Positions 17,274 through 29,099 of a stretch of DNA of 64,000 nucleotides are shown here, one piece after another. The notes beneath the pieces were generated by a model. That model saw only the letters and a program-made list of their open reading frames with translations. It was not told where the DNA came from and made no database searches. Positions within the stretch are counted from its first letter, which is position 1; every line of letters starts with the position of its first letter. This stretch comes from Pontibaca methylaminivorans. Lineage in GTDB: Bacteria > Pseudomonadota > Alphaproteobacteria > Rhodobacterales > Rhodobacteraceae. The stretch covers positions 1,426,001 through 1,490,000 of the forward strand of contig NZ_FTPS01000001.1 of the NCBI RefSeq assembly GCF_900156525.1, given 5' to 3'. The translations under genes and the position numbers were made by a program.

Positions 17274-18653
17274 ATGATACGGGAAAAATGGGACGATCTG
17301 AGGGAAACGCTGCTGCGGACCGTAGGAGAGAACAATTTCAGGACCTGGATCGAACCGCTCCGGGTCGTCGAGGTGCAGGACGGGATTGCGCTTTTCGACG
17401 TGCCGACCAATTTCATGGGCAACTATGTGGCGCAGAACTTTTCTGACGCCATCCTGCATGTCCTGAACACGAACGGCGAATCGGTTCAGCGGCTGTCGTT
17501 CCAGGTTCCGGCCGAATTCGGCGAGCGCACGTTGTCGAATACGATGCCCAATCCGGCCCCGACCGTGCGCCGCGAAGCGCCGACCGCCACGCCGGCGAGG
17601 GCAGGAGATGCGATCCAGACCGCCCCGCTTGAACCGCGTTTCACCTTTGACAGTTTCGTGGTCGGCAAGCCGAACGAGCTTGCCCATGCGGCGGCGCGGC
17701 GGGTGGCCGAAGGCGGTGCCGTCACCTTCAATCCGCTGGTGCTTTACGGCGGGGTCGGGCTCGGCAAGACGCATCTCATGCACGCGATCGCCTGGGAGCT
17801 GAAGGCGCGCAAGCCCGAGCTGAACGTGCTCTATCTCTCGGCCGAGCAGTTCATGTATCGCTTCGTGCAGGCGCTGCGCGAGCGCAAGATGATGGATTTC
17901 AAGCATCTGTTCCGCTCGGTCGATGTGCTGATGGTCGATGACGTGCAGTTCATCGCCGGCAAGGAATCGACGCAGGAGGAATTCTTCCATACGTTCAACG
18001 CGCTGGTGGACCAGAACAAGCAGATCATCATTTCCGCCGACCGCGCGCCGGGCGAGATCAAGGAACTTGAGGACCGGGTGAAATCGCGCCTGCAATGCGG
18101 GCTGGTGGTCGATCTGCACCCCACGGATTACGAGCTTCGCCTCGGCATCCTGCAATCCAAGGTTCTGCAGTATCAGGACAGCTATCCGGGACTCGAACTT
18201 GCCCCCGGCGTGCTTGAATTTCTAGCCCAGCGCATCTCGACCAATGTGCGCGTGCTGGAAGGGGCGCTGACGCGGCTTTTCGCCTTTGCGTCGCTGGTCG
18301 GGCGGGAGATCGACATGGACCTGACGCAGGATTGCCTCGCGGACGTCCTGCGCGCGGCCGAACGCAAGATCACGGTCGAGGAAATCCAGCGCCGGGTGTC
18401 GGAATATTACAACATCCGCCTCAGCGACATGGTGGGCCCCAAGCGGCTGCGCTCCTTTGCGCGGCCGCGGCAGGTGGCCATGTATCTGTCCAAGCAACTG
18501 ACCAGCCGGTCGCTGCCCGAGATCGGGCGCCGCTTCGGCGGACGCGATCACACCACCGTCATGCACGGCGTGCGCCGCATCGAGGAGTTGAAGCAGACCG
18601 ACGGCCAGATCGCCGAGGACGTGGAAATGTTGCGTCGCACGCTGGAAGCGTAA
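17274..18653 (+). CDS. dnaA: chromosomal replication initiator DnaA
   Basis: A 459-residue AAA+ initiator that binds DnaA boxes and melts the origin. Domain I is at residues 1-80 (NNFRTWIEPLRV). A short linker follows at about 80-120. The AAA+ domain has Walker A GGVGLGKTHLMHAI (about 158-171), Walker B in VDVLMVDDVQFI and the arginine-finger region. The C-terminal DNA-binding domain carries the DnaA signature GGRDHTTVMHGVRRIEEL (about 422-439). The ATG at 17274 follows AGGGG by 7 bases. dnaN, recF and gyrB follow on the same strand. Confidence 0.98.
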   Translation: MIREKWDDLRETLLRTVGENNFRTWIEPLRVVEVQDGIALFDVPTNFMGNYVAQNFSDAILHVLNTNGESVQRLSFQVPAEFGERTLSNTMPNPAPTVRREAPTATPARAGDAIQTAPLEPRFTFDSFVVGKPNELAHAAARRVAEGGAVTFNPLVLYGGVGLGKTHLMHAIAWELKARKPELNVLYLSAEQFMYRFVQALRERKMMDFKHLFRSVDVLMVDDVQFIAGKESTQEEFFHTFNALVDQNKQIIISADRAPGEIKELEDRVKSRLQCGLVVDLHPTDYELRLGILQSKVLQYQDSYPGLELAPGVLEFLAQRISTNVRVLEGALTRLFAFASLVGREIDMDLTQDCLADVLRAAERKITVEEIQRRVSEYYNIRLSDMVGPKRLRSFARPRQVAMYLSKQLTSRSLPEIGRRFGGRDHTTVMHGVRRIEELKQTDGQIAEDVEMLRRTLEA

Positions 18654-18825
18654 ACAGCGGCTTGCCGGCCTTGCCCCCTGTCCGGGTGCCGAATTTCCAT
18701 GCTTCCCTCTTGACGGGCCTGCGTTTCATGCGAAGAAATCTACAACTCATCCGCCCGGGCCGGGCGCTGCATGTGGGCCGGGGAAGGCCAGGGCTGCCCC
18801 GGACGCAGGCGGAGAAAGGACAGAG

Positions 18826-19944
18826 ATGAAGATCAGCATCGAACGCAGCGCGCTGTTCAGGGCCGCGTCCCAAGCCCAGTCGGTGGTGGAACGGCGCAAC
18901 ACGATCCCGATTCTGGCGAATGTGCTGATCGAGGCCGAAGGCGATGCGGTCCGGTTCCGCGCGACCGATCTGGATGTCGAGGTGGTGGATACCGCCCCCG
19001 CCCAGGTCGAACGCGCCGGCGCGACCACCGTTGCCGCGACCCTGCTGCATGAAATCGTGCGCAAGCTGCCCGAGGGGGCGCTGGTCACGCTGGCCCATGA
19101 CGGCGCGTCGGAGCGCCTGCTGATCGAGGCCGGGCGGTCGAGCTTTTCGCTCGCCACGCTGCCGCGCGAGGATTTCCCCGTCATGGCCTCGTCGGAATAT
19201 GAAAGCGAATTCGCCATTCAGGCGGCGGTGCTGCGGCGGCTTTTCGACAAGTCCCGCTTTGCCATTTCGACCGAGGAAACCCGCTATTACCTGAACGGCG
19301 TCTACCTGCATGTTTCGGATGCCGACGGCGGCAAGGTGCTGCGGGCCGTGGCGACGGACGGGCACCGCCTGGCGCGGGTCGATGCCGACCTGCCGTCGGG
19401 CGCGGCAAACATGCCGGGCGTGATCGTGCCGCGCAAGACGGTGCTGGAACTGCGCAAGCTGCTCGAGGATGACGAGGCGGAAATCCGGGTCTCGGTCAGC
19501 GAGACCAAGGTGCGCTTTGCCATGCCCGCGATCACCCTGACGTCAAAGGTGATCGACGGCACCTTCCCCGATTACAGCCGCGTGATCCCGCAGGGCAATC
19601 CGCGCCGGCTCGAGGTCGATGCGGCGGAATTCGCCCGCGCGGTCGATCGGGTCGCCACCGTGTCATCGGAACGCGCCCGGGCGGTCAAGCTGCAGCTTGA
19701 AGAGGACCGGATGGTGCTTTCGGTGAACGCCCCGGACAGCGGCGCCGCCGAAGAGGAACTCGCCGTGGCCTATGGCGACGAGCGGCTCGAGATCGGCTTC
19801 AATGCGAAATACCTGCTGGAGATCGTGGCGCAGGTGGATCGCGAGAATGCGGTGTTCTTTTTCAACTCGGCCAGCGACCCCGCGCTCATGCGCGAGGGGA
19901 ACGACGCGAGCGCGATCTATGTCGTGATGCCGATGCGGGTCTGA
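18826..19944 (+). CDS. dnaN: DNA polymerase III beta subunit (sliding clamp)
   Basis: A 372-residue sliding clamp that tethers DNA polymerase III and many repair proteins to DNA. The three-domain clamp fold is recognisable from MKISIERSALFRAASQAQSV, VVERRNTIPILANVLIEA, YLNGVYLHV...ATDGHRLA and the C-terminal VVMPMRV, which closes the partner-binding pocket. The SD GGAAAGGACAG precedes the ATG. There is a 172-base gap after dnaA with a TTGACG at 18710-18715 that might be a -35 element, but no convincing -10 follows. recF starts 56 bases downstream. Confidence 0.98.
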   Translation: MKISIERSALFRAASQAQSVVERRNTIPILANVLIEAEGDAVRFRATDLDVEVVDTAPAQVERAGATTVAATLLHEIVRKLPEGALVTLAHDGASERLLIEAGRSSFSLATLPREDFPVMASSEYESEFAIQAAVLRRLFDKSRFAISTEETRYYLNGVYLHVSDADGGKVLRAVATDGHRLARVDADLPSGAANMPGVIVPRKTVLELRKLLEDDEAEIRVSVSETKVRFAMPAITLTSKVIDGTFPDYSRVIPQGNPRRLEVDAAEFARAVDRVATVSSERARAVKLQLEEDRMVLSVNAPDSGAAEEELAVAYGDERLEIGFNAKYLLEIVAQVDRENAVFFFNSASDPALMREGNDASAIYVVMPMRV

Positions 19945-20000
19945 TCCCGCGCGGCCGGGGCCGGTTGCGGGACGGATCGGGGCGTGCGTCCCGGAGATGA

Positions 20001-21140
20001 ATGACCGACGATTCGCATCAGAGCGGCGACAGGCCGGCGCAGGCGGCGGCGCTGCTTGAACTCGGCCTTCTGCATTTCCGCTCGCACGGGGCTGCGCGGC
20101 TTGCGCTCGACACCCGTCCGGTGGTGCTGTTCGGGCCGAACGGGGCCGGCAAGACCAATCTTCTCGAGGCGGTGTCGCTGCTGTCGCCGGGCCGGGGGCT
20201 GCGGCGCGCGACGCCCGGTGAGATTGCGCGCCGCCCCGATGCGCCGGGCTGGGTCGTGCGGGGAACGGTCCGCACGCAGGCGGGGCTGCGCGAGGTCGAG
20301 ACCCGCTCCGAGCGCGGCGCATCGCGCGAGGTTCGGATCGACGGCAAATTGGTGCCGCAACTGGCGCTCGGGCGGTTGCTGCGGATCCTGTGGCTGATCC
20401 CCTCCATGGACCGGCTCTGGATCGAGGGGGCCGAGGGGCGGCGGCGCTTTCTCGACCGTGTGACCATGAGCTTTGTCCCCGATCACGCCGGCGCGACGCT
20501 GGATTACGAAAAGGCCATGCGCGAGCGCAACCGCCTGCTCAAGGATCAGGTGACGGATCCGGGCTGGTATGAGGCGCTCGAGGCGCAGATGGCGCGGGCG
20601 GGCACACAGATCCATCAGAACCGGCTTGCGGCGCTCGGCCATCTGCGCGCGGCGCAGGAAGGGGCCGAAACCGCCTTTCCGGCCGCCGGGCTTGCGCTCG
20701 ATAACGGCACTGGCGGCTGGGACGGCGCCGAGGGGACCTTGCGCGAGATGCTGGCGCAGGGGCGCGCACGCGACATGGCCGCGGGGCGCACGCTCGCCGG
20801 GCCGCATCGTGCCGACCTGCTTGCCCATTACGCGGCCAAGGGCATCAATGCGCGGGACTGTTCGACCGGCGAACAGAAGGCGCTGCTGCTGTCGCTGATT
20901 CTGGCCAATGCGCGTGCGCTCGCTGCCCTGGGTGGCGAAGTCCCGGTGCTGCTGCTCGACGAGGTGGCGGCGCATCTGGATGCAGGCCGCCGGGCGGCGC
21001 TTTACGACGAGATCTGCGCGCTTGGTGCACAGGCCTGGATGACCGGAACGGAGCGGGCGATCTTTGACGACCTGGGCCGGCGCGCGCAATTCATCCATGT
21101 CGGCGAGGCCGCGGGACTCTCGACACTGGACCCGGACTGA
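20001..21140 (+). CDS. recF: DNA replication and repair protein RecF
   Basis: A 379-residue SMC-like ATPase that loads RecA at single-strand gaps via RecFOR. Walker A is FGPNGAGKTNLLEAVSLLSP (about residues 46-65). The RecF-specific stretch RRRFLDRVTMSF is near 149-160, the ABC signature region STGEQKALLLSLILANARAL at about 291-310, and Walker B VPVLLLDEVAAHLDAGRRAAL at about 314-334. The N-terminal 20 residues are polar and variable, so the start might be slightly further in. It sits between dnaN and gyrB, the classical order. Confidence 0.96.
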   Translation: MTDDSHQSGDRPAQAAALLELGLLHFRSHGAARLALDTRPVVLFGPNGAGKTNLLEAVSLLSPGRGLRRATPGEIARRPDAPGWVVRGTVRTQAGLREVETRSERGASREVRIDGKLVPQLALGRLLRILWLIPSMDRLWIEGAEGRRRFLDRVTMSFVPDHAGATLDYEKAMRERNRLLKDQVTDPGWYEALEAQMARAGTQIHQNRLAALGHLRAAQEGAETAFPAAGLALDNGTGGWDGAEGTLREMLAQGRARDMAAGRTLAGPHRADLLAHYAAKGINARDCSTGEQKALLLSLILANARALAALGGEVPVLLLDEVAAHLDAGRRAALYDEICALGAQAWMTGTERAIFDDLGRRAQFIHVGEAAGLSTLDPD

Positions 21141-21178
21141 CAGCGCCCTGCGGTCTTTGGCGGAATCGGGGCAAGCGC

Positions 21179-21207
21179 GTGACAATCCGTGCCGGAAGTC
21201 CTATAGA
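21179..21207 (+). promoter_or_regulatory. candidate sigma70-type promoter of gyrB
   Basis: A -35 box GTGACA (21179-21184), one mismatch from consensus, and a -10 box TATAGA (21202-21207) are separated by exactly 17 bases. The -10 box is 27 bases upstream of the gyrB ATG, so the leader would be short. This suggests gyrB can be transcribed independently of recF. Confidence 0.55.
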
Positions 21208-21231
21208 GAGGCCACAATCGCAAAGGATTAG

Positions 21232-23652
<2,421 letters not shown>

Positions 23653-23694
23653 AACATCCGGCCGGGGCAGAGGGCGCGGCCGGGATCGCTGCGG

Positions 23695-24099
23695 TTACTC
23701 CTGCTCCGGCTGTTCCGGGCCGTCCTCGCCCTCGCTCTCGTCCGCGTCCTCGGTGGAGTGGCAGTCGCGGGGATTGTCGGGGTCGGACAGATCGGTGAGC
23801 GTCGCCGATGACCCCTTGGTCCACCATTCGTATTCGCCCGAGACATAGCGCGCGCCCGATGCCGCGATCACGTTGACGAAAATGCGGTCCTCGCCGTCGA
23901 TCGGCACCAGAGCAAGCGAATTGCCACCCGCATTCACATATTGCACCGCATAGGTTCCATCCGGGTCGCACTGATACTCCATGGACAGGATCGTCGTCTC
24001 GGCATCCGGTTCGAGCGGCAGCGAGACGTTGACGCCGGCGAGGGCCGGCAGCGAAAAGGCGGCGAGCAGGGGAACCGCCGCGGCAAGATAGGTCTTCAT
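23695..24099 (-). CDS. MliC-like periplasmic lysozyme inhibitor
   Basis: A 134-residue exported protein: a Sec signal peptide at about 1-22 (ending PALAG), then an MliC-type domain (about residues 37-100). This includes the conserved [40 protein letters not shown] and a C-terminal Cys (DCHS) that can pair with the first. MliC/PliC proteins inhibit c-type lysozyme. There is no lipobox Cys at the cleavage site, so it looks soluble rather than lipid-anchored, unlike E. coli MliC. The tail is very acidic. It is convergent with gyrB (42 bases apart) and divergent from panB. Confidence 0.82.
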   Translation of the reverse strand: MKTYLAAAVPLLAAFSLPALAGVNVSLPLEPDAETTILSMEYQCDPDGTYAVQYVNAGGNSLALVPIDGEDRIFVNVIAASGARYVSGEYEWWTKGSSATLTDLSDPDNPRDCHSTEDADESEGEDGPEQPEQE

Positions 24100-24261
24100 C
24101 GGTCACTCCGTCTTTGGTGCGGGGCACGACACCGCCCGGGCGGCCCGGAGTCAAGGGACCATGGTGCGCCGCCCGCCCGGAGCCCCGGCAGGGCGGCAGT
24201 TGCAGCCGGACCCGCGCCCCGTTATCATCCGTCCGCCCGAGACCTGTCGAAAGGATTTGCC

Positions 24262-25077
24262 GTGAGCACCGTTGTCGCAACTAAATCCTTGAGTGTCATG
24301 GATATTCGCGCCCGCAAGGGCGGCGTGCCGCTGGTCTGCCTGACCGCCTATACAACGCCGATCGCGCGCATCGTGGACAAGGAATGCGACCTTGTTCTGG
24401 TCGGTGACAGCGTCGGCATGGTGCTGCACGGGTTGCCCTCGACGCTTCCGGTCACGCTCGACATGATGATCATGCACGGGAAGGCCGTGGCGCGGGGGCT
24501 CGAACATGCGCTCATGGTGGTTGATCTGCCTTTCGGCAGCTACGAGCAGGGTCCGCAGCAGGCATTCGCGAGCGCCGCGCGCATCATGGCGGAAACCGGC
24601 GCCGCGGCGGTCAAGCTGGAAGGCGGACGGCGGATCGCCGGGACGATCCGCTTTCTGGTGGAGCACGGCATCCCGGTTCTTGCCCATGTCGGCATGACCC
24701 CGCAATCGGTGAATGCCTACGGCGGCTATCGCGTGCAGGGCAAGGGCGAGAGCGCCGACGAGATCCATGCCGATGCCCGCGCCGTGGCCGATGCGGGCGC
24801 ATTCGCCGTGGTGCTGGAAAAGATGCCCGCCGGGCTGGCCGACCGGATCACGGCCGATCTTGCCATTCCGACGATCGCCATCGGCGGCTCGGCCGGTTGT
24901 GACGGCCAGATTCTGGTGATCGACGACATTCTGGGCCTGTTTGATGATTTCAAACCGAATTTCGTCAAACGCTATGCGCATCTCGCGAAGGACGCCGCCA
25001 CCGCCGTCGCGGCCTATGCGGACGACGTGCGCAACCGCAGCTTTCCCGAGGACGAGCACGTGATCCGGGACAACTGA
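24262..25077 (+). CDS. panB: 3-methyl-2-oxobutanoate hydroxymethyltransferase
   Basis: A 271-residue PanB, which transfers a hydroxymethyl group from methylene-THF to ketoisovalerate in the first committed step of pantothenate (CoA) synthesis. Family blocks seen: [40 protein letters not shown] (Mg-binding Asp), [25 protein letters not shown], and [20 protein letters not shown]. The GTG at 24262 has AAAGGA 7 bases upstream and gives the family length; an open frame 107 codons further upstream overlaps the divergent MliC gene and is not coding. panC is not adjacent. Confidence 0.95.
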   Translation: MSTVVATKSLSVMDIRARKGGVPLVCLTAYTTPIARIVDKECDLVLVGDSVGMVLHGLPSTLPVTLDMMIMHGKAVARGLEHALMVVDLPFGSYEQGPQQAFASAARIMAETGAAAVKLEGGRRIAGTIRFLVEHGIPVLAHVGMTPQSVNAYGGYRVQGKGESADEIHADARAVADAGAFAVVLEKMPAGLADRITADLAIPTIAIGGSAGCDGQILVIDDILGLFDDFKPNFVKRYAHLAKDAATAVAAYADDVRNRSFPEDEHVIRDN

Positions 25078-25120
25078 GCGGACGGCACCCGCGCCCGCCC
25101 GCGCGTGGCCGGAGCGGTGC

Positions 25121-26374
25121 CTATTCGGCGGCTTCGCGCGCGGCAGGAATGGTGCGGTCGCGGTAAAGATAATCGCGCGTCAGCGGCACCACGTTGCGTT
25201 CCTGCCCGATCTGAAGCTGGAACACACCAAGCCGGCCGACCTCGAAGGTGACGATGCAGGCGATCAGGTAGAAGCGCCACATGCGGATGAACCGCTCGTC
25301 ATACATCTTGCGCACATCCTCGATCCGGGCGTCGAACCGTTCGAGCCAGTGGCGCAGCGTCATGGCATAGTGCAGGCGCAGGATCTCGATATCGAGATAC
25401 CAGAGCCCGGCATTTTCCACCGGGACCGCGAGTTCGGAAAGCGAGGGGATATAACCGCCCGGAAAGATGTATTTGTCGATCCAGGGCGAGGGCACGTCGG
25501 GCGGCGCATTGCGTCCGATCGTGTGAATGAGCGCGACCCCGTCAGCGGTGAGCAGCTTGCCGACCTGGTTGAAATATTCGGCGTAATGGGGCGCTCCGAC
25601 ATGTTCGAGCATGCCGACCGACACGATGCGATCGAACGACTCGGACAGTTCGCGGTAATCCTGCAGGCGGAAATCAAGCTGATCCTCGAGCCCGGCCTCG
25701 CGGGCACGGGCCTTTGCGGTGGCAAGCTGGTTCTTCGACAGGGTAACCCCGGTCACATGGGCGCCGAAATCGCGCGCGAGCGTCAGCGCCATGCCGCCCC
25801 ATCCGCAGCCGATGTCGAGCACGCGCATCCCCGGCTCGATCTGGAGCTTGCGGGCGATATGCGCCTTTTTCGCGGCCTGTGCCTCGGCCAGCCCGGTTTC
25901 CGGGGTCTCGAAATAGGCGCAGCTGTATTGCATGTCCTCGTCGAGAAACAGACGGTAAAGATCGTCCGAAATGTCGTAATGATGGGCCACATTGGCGCGG
26001 GCGCTTTTGCGGGTGTTGCGCATGAGCGGCCCGCGCAGAACATAGCGCCCCCATTCGACCGCGCGCACCCAGAGCGGGGCGAAATCCGTTGAAAGGTTGC
26101 TCATGAGAAGGCGCAGCAGCGTGTCGAGATCGTCGCCCTCGATCACGATGCGCCCGTCCATGTAGCCCTCGCCCAGGGCGAGTTCGGGGTTCATGCAGAG
26201 CGCGCGCAGCGTGGCGTCGTCCCTGACGGCGATATCGGACTCGTAACCGCCTCCCGGTCCGTAGTCCCGGCGGGATCCGTCCGGCATCGTGACTTCCAGC
26301 CGCCCGCTTCGGATCAGTCGCGACGCCATCTTGTCGAAAACGGTCTGCCACATATCCGCACTCGCCTCCCGCAT
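25121..26374 (-). CDS. cfa: cyclopropane-fatty-acyl-phospholipid synthase
   Basis: A 417-residue SAM-dependent enzyme that methylenates unsaturated acyl chains of membrane phospholipids, usually on entry into stationary phase or under acid/salt stress. The SAM motif VLDIGCGWGGMALTLARDFG (about residues 186-205), SVGMLEHVG and the C-terminal LRHWLERFDA...MYDERFIRMWRFYL are typical. Residues 1-130 form the Cfa N-terminal domain. Start uncertain: ATG 26374 has a weak SD, while ATG 26353 (MWQTVFDKM) follows GGGAGG. It is divergent from aspS. Confidence 0.93.
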   Translation of the reverse strand: MREASADMWQTVFDKMASRLIRSGRLEVTMPDGSRRDYGPGGGYESDIAVRDDATLRALCMNPELALGEGYMDGRIVIEGDDLDTLLRLLMSNLSTDFAPLWVRAVEWGRYVLRGPLMRNTRKSARANVAHHYDISDDLYRLFLDEDMQYSCAYFETPETGLAEAQAAKKAHIARKLQIEPGMRVLDIGCGWGGMALTLARDFGAHVTGVTLSKNQLATAKARAREAGLEDQLDFRLQDYRELSESFDRIVSVGMLEHVGAPHYAEYFNQVGKLLTADGVALIHTIGRNAPPDVPSPWIDKYIFPGGYIPSLSELAVPVENAGLWYLDIEILRLHYAMTLRHWLERFDARIEDVRKMYDERFIRMWRFYLIACIVTFEVGRLGVFQLQIGQERNVVPLTRDYLYRDRTIPAAREAAE

Positions 26375-26477
26375 TCCCTATGATCTGCGCGATCGACGCC
26401 TTCGCGCGGCGCATAGCTTAGGTCAATCAGAAATGAAGGGAAACCGTTAATCCTTTCGCGCGGACCGGGCGCAACCC

Positions 26478-26506
26478 TTGACTTTGACCCCCCGGCACGG
26501 TGTATC
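26478..26506 (+). promoter_or_regulatory. candidate sigma70-type promoter of aspS
   Basis: A -35 box TTGACT (26478-26483), a 17-base spacer and a -10 box TGTATC (26501-26506) lie 57 bases upstream of the aspS ATG. The -35 is five of six to consensus. An inverted repeat overlaps the -10 (26502-26516). Confidence 0.45.
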
Positions 26507-26516
26507 GGCCCGATAC
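26502..26516. promoter_or_regulatory. 15-base inverted repeat overlapping the aspS -10 box
   Basis: GTATCGG and CCGATAC form a perfect 7-1-7 inverted repeat whose left arm covers the putative -10 element of aspS. The position is that of a repressor operator, but it could also be a chance palindrome. Confidence 0.3.
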
Positions 26517-26562
26517 GTTCCGCCGGTTTTCACCCGCCTGCTTTACCTGAAGGACAAAGCTC

Positions 26563-28341
26563 ATGCATGCCTATCGCAGCCACACCTGTGCCGATCTTCG
26601 CGCCGCGAATGTCGGAGACACGGTCCGCCTTTCCGGCTGGGTGCACCGGGTGCGCGATCATGGCGGCGTGCTTTTCGTCGATCTGCGCGACCATTACGGG
26701 CTGACGCAGGTGGTGGCGGACGGCGACAGCCCCGTTTTCGCCGAGATCGAAAAGCTGCGCAGCGAATGGTGCATCCGCATCGACGGCAAGGTGCTGGCGC
26801 GCGACGAAAGCCTGGTGAACCCCAAGCTGCCGACCGGCGAGATCGAGGTCTATGCCAGCGCCATCGAGGTTCTGGGCGCGGCCCGCGAACTGCCGCTGCC
26901 GGTGTTCGGTGATCAGGACTATCCCGAGGAAACCCGCCTGCGCTATCGCTATCTCGACCTGCGCCGCGAGGCGATGCAGAACAACATGAAGCTGCGCGCC
27001 GATGTCGTCGCCTCGATGCGCCGGCGCATGTGGGACAGCGGCTTCCGCGAATATCAGACCCCGGTCATCACCGCCTCGTCGCCCGAGGGCGCGCGCGATT
27101 TTCTGGTGCCTTCCCGCCTGCATCCCGGAAAATTCTACGCGCTGCCGCAGGCGCCGCAGCAGTTCAAGCAGTTGATCATGGTGTCGGGGTTCGACCGGTA
27201 TTTCCAGATCGCGCCCTGTTTCCGCGACGAGGATCCGCGTGCCGACCGTTCGCCCACGGATTTCTACCAGCTCGACATGGAGATGTCCTTCGTCACGCAG
27301 GACGATGTGTTTGCGACGATCGAGCCGGTGCTTTCCGGCATCTTTCACGAATTCGGCGCGGGCCGTGTGGTCGATGCCGACTGGCCGCGCATCCCCTATG
27401 CCGAGGCGCTGCTGAAATACGGCACCGACAAGCCCGACCTGCGCAACCCGATCGAGATGCAGGATGTGTCGGACCATTTCCGCGGCTCGGGTTTCAAGAT
27501 CTTCGCGAAGCTGCTCGAACAGGAAGGCACCGAGATCCGCGCCATCCCCGCCCCCACGGGCGGCTCGCGCCGGTTCTGCGACCGCATGAACGCCTATGCC
27601 CAGAAAGAGGGCCTGCCGGGGATGGGTTATATCTTCTGGCGCGAAAGCGAGGGCGCGATGGAAGCCGCCGGCCCGCTGGCCAAGGCGCTCGGCCCCGAGC
27701 GGACCGAGGCGATCCGCGCCCAGCTTGGCCTTGGCACTGGCGATGCGGCCTTCTTCCTCGGCGGTCACGCGGCGGAGTTCGAAGGCTTTGCCGGCCGCGC
27801 CCGCAGCGAGATCGGGCAGGAACTGGGGCTGATCGACGAGAACCGGTTTGCCTTTGCCTGGATCGTCGATTTCCCCATGTACGAAAAGGATGCCGAGGGA
27901 CGGATCGACTTTTCGCACAACCCGTTTTCCATGCCGAAGGGCGGGCTCGAGGCGCTGTCGGGCGATCCGCTTGCGATCACCGGCTATCAGTATGACCTGG
28001 CCTGCAACGGCTACGAGGTGCTGTCGGGGGCGATCCGCAACCACCGCCCCGAAATCATGTTCCGCGCCTTCGAGATCGCCGGCTACGGCGCCGACGAGGT
28101 GCGCGCGCGCTTCGGCGGCATGGTCAACGCGTTCCAGTATGGCGCCCCGCCGCATGGCGGCTGCGCGGCCGGGATCGACCGCATCGTCATGCTGCTGGCC
28201 GACGAGGAGAACATCCGCGAGGTCATCATGTTCCCCATGAACCAGCGTGCCGAGGATCTGATGATGAACGCCCCGTCCGAGGCCGGCGCGGAACAGTTGA
28301 TGGAGCTTGGCCTGCGGCTCATCCCGCAAGACAAGGGCTGA
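26563..28341 (+). CDS. aspS: aspartyl-tRNA synthetase
   Basis: A 592-residue class II synthetase of the bacterial type. An N-terminal OB-fold anticodon-binding domain spans about residues 1-110 ([20 protein letters not shown]). Motif 2 is in [20 protein letters not shown], the QLDMEMSF stretch follows, the bacterial insertion (GAD) domain covers about 280-420, and motif 3 is [19 protein letters not shown]. Bacterial-type AspRS in alphaproteobacteria is often non-discriminating (feeding GatCAB), but this cannot be told by eye. Its stop overlaps the ATG of the restriction endonuclease gene by one base (TGATG). Confidence 0.97.
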   Translation: MHAYRSHTCADLRAANVGDTVRLSGWVHRVRDHGGVLFVDLRDHYGLTQVVADGDSPVFAEIEKLRSEWCIRIDGKVLARDESLVNPKLPTGEIEVYASAIEVLGAARELPLPVFGDQDYPEETRLRYRYLDLRREAMQNNMKLRADVVASMRRRMWDSGFREYQTPVITASSPEGARDFLVPSRLHPGKFYALPQAPQQFKQLIMVSGFDRYFQIAPCFRDEDPRADRSPTDFYQLDMEMSFVTQDDVFATIEPVLSGIFHEFGAGRVVDADWPRIPYAEALLKYGTDKPDLRNPIEMQDVSDHFRGSGFKIFAKLLEQEGTEIRAIPAPTGGSRRFCDRMNAYAQKEGLPGMGYIFWRESEGAMEAAGPLAKALGPERTEAIRAQLGLGTGDAAFFLGGHAAEFEGFAGRARSEIGQELGLIDENRFAFAWIVDFPMYEKDAEGRIDFSHNPFSMPKGGLEALSGDPLAITGYQYDLACNGYEVLSGAIRNHRPEIMFRAFEIAGYGADEVRARFGGMVNAFQYGAPPHGGCAAGIDRIVMLLADEENIREVIMFPMNQRAEDLMMNAPSEAGAEQLMELGLRLIPQDKG

Positions 28342-29099
28342 TGTTCGAGCGGCTGCGCGAGGCGGGTTTCGACGTTGCCGCGCGCAACCATGCCGAGGCG
28401 ATCCTCGCGGTCGATTTCCCGGACGAAATGCGGGAACTGGTCGCCGCCCTGCTGGAGGTGCGGATTCCCGTGGCCGAGCTTATCGCTTCGGGCGGGGGTG
28501 AGGCGCGCTCCACCCAGCGGCTGCGCCGGGTGCTCGACGCCGCCGGGTGGGGCAAGCACAACTTCCGCATCGAGACCACCGTTGACGGCGTTCCGCTCGG
28601 TGACGGCACCAGCCACGAGATCGACCACGTGCGTCAGGCGGTGAACGGGCGGATCGCGCTTGAAATCGAGTGGAACAACAAGGATCCGTTCTTCGATCGC
28701 GACCTAGAGAGTTTCCAGCGCCTGCATGCGCAGTCGGTGATCTCGGTCGGCATGATCGTGACCCGCGGTGCGGCGCTTCAGGCGGCGATGCAGGAACTTG
28801 TCGCCGGTTTCCTGACCGCGGCCGGTATCGACGACGAAGAACCGCTGCGGGCCATCGGCATGAAGGACCGCACCGCCCGCCAGCGCGAAAGCGTGCGCCG
28901 CGCCATGGACGCCGGGCAGGATTTCGCGCCCGCCTTTGCCCGCAGCTTTGTGGCCGACAAGTTCGGCATGGCCACCACCCATTGGAAAAAGCTGACCGAC
29001 CGGGTGAACCGGGGCGTCGGCAATCCCTGTCCGCTTCTGCTGATCGGCCTGCCGCGCAGGACGGTGCTGCCCTATTCGGCGGCGACGCCCGAGTTGTAG
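28341..29099 (+). CDS. type II restriction endonuclease, BglII/BstYI-like
   Basis: A 252-residue protein resembling the BglII/BstYI restriction endonuclease family. A helical N-terminal half leads into the probable catalytic core SHEIDHVRQA (D95) then ALEIEWNNKDPFFDRDLESF (E108, E110), the D...ExE/Q-type PD-(D/E)xK site with the family-typical NNKDPFFDRDL stretch. BglII cuts AGATCT and BstYI RGATCY; the actual target here is not deducible. The ATG overlaps the aspS stop by one base, so translation is coupled to a housekeeping synthetase, and no separate SD is obvious. Its 3' end overlaps the convergent methyltransferase gene by 28 bases, which fits a complete restriction-modification pair. 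Confidence 0.78.
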   Translation: MFERLREAGFDVAARNHAEAILAVDFPDEMRELVAALLEVRIPVAELIASGGGEARSTQRLRRVLDAAGWGKHNFRIETTVDGVPLGDGTSHEIDHVRQAVNGRIALEIEWNNKDPFFDRDLESFQRLHAQSVISVGMIVTRGAALQAAMQELVAGFLTAAGIDDEEPLRAIGMKDRTARQRESVRRAMDAGQDFAPAFARSFVADKFGMATTHWKKLTDRVNRGVGNPCPLLLIGLPRRTVLPYSAATPEL

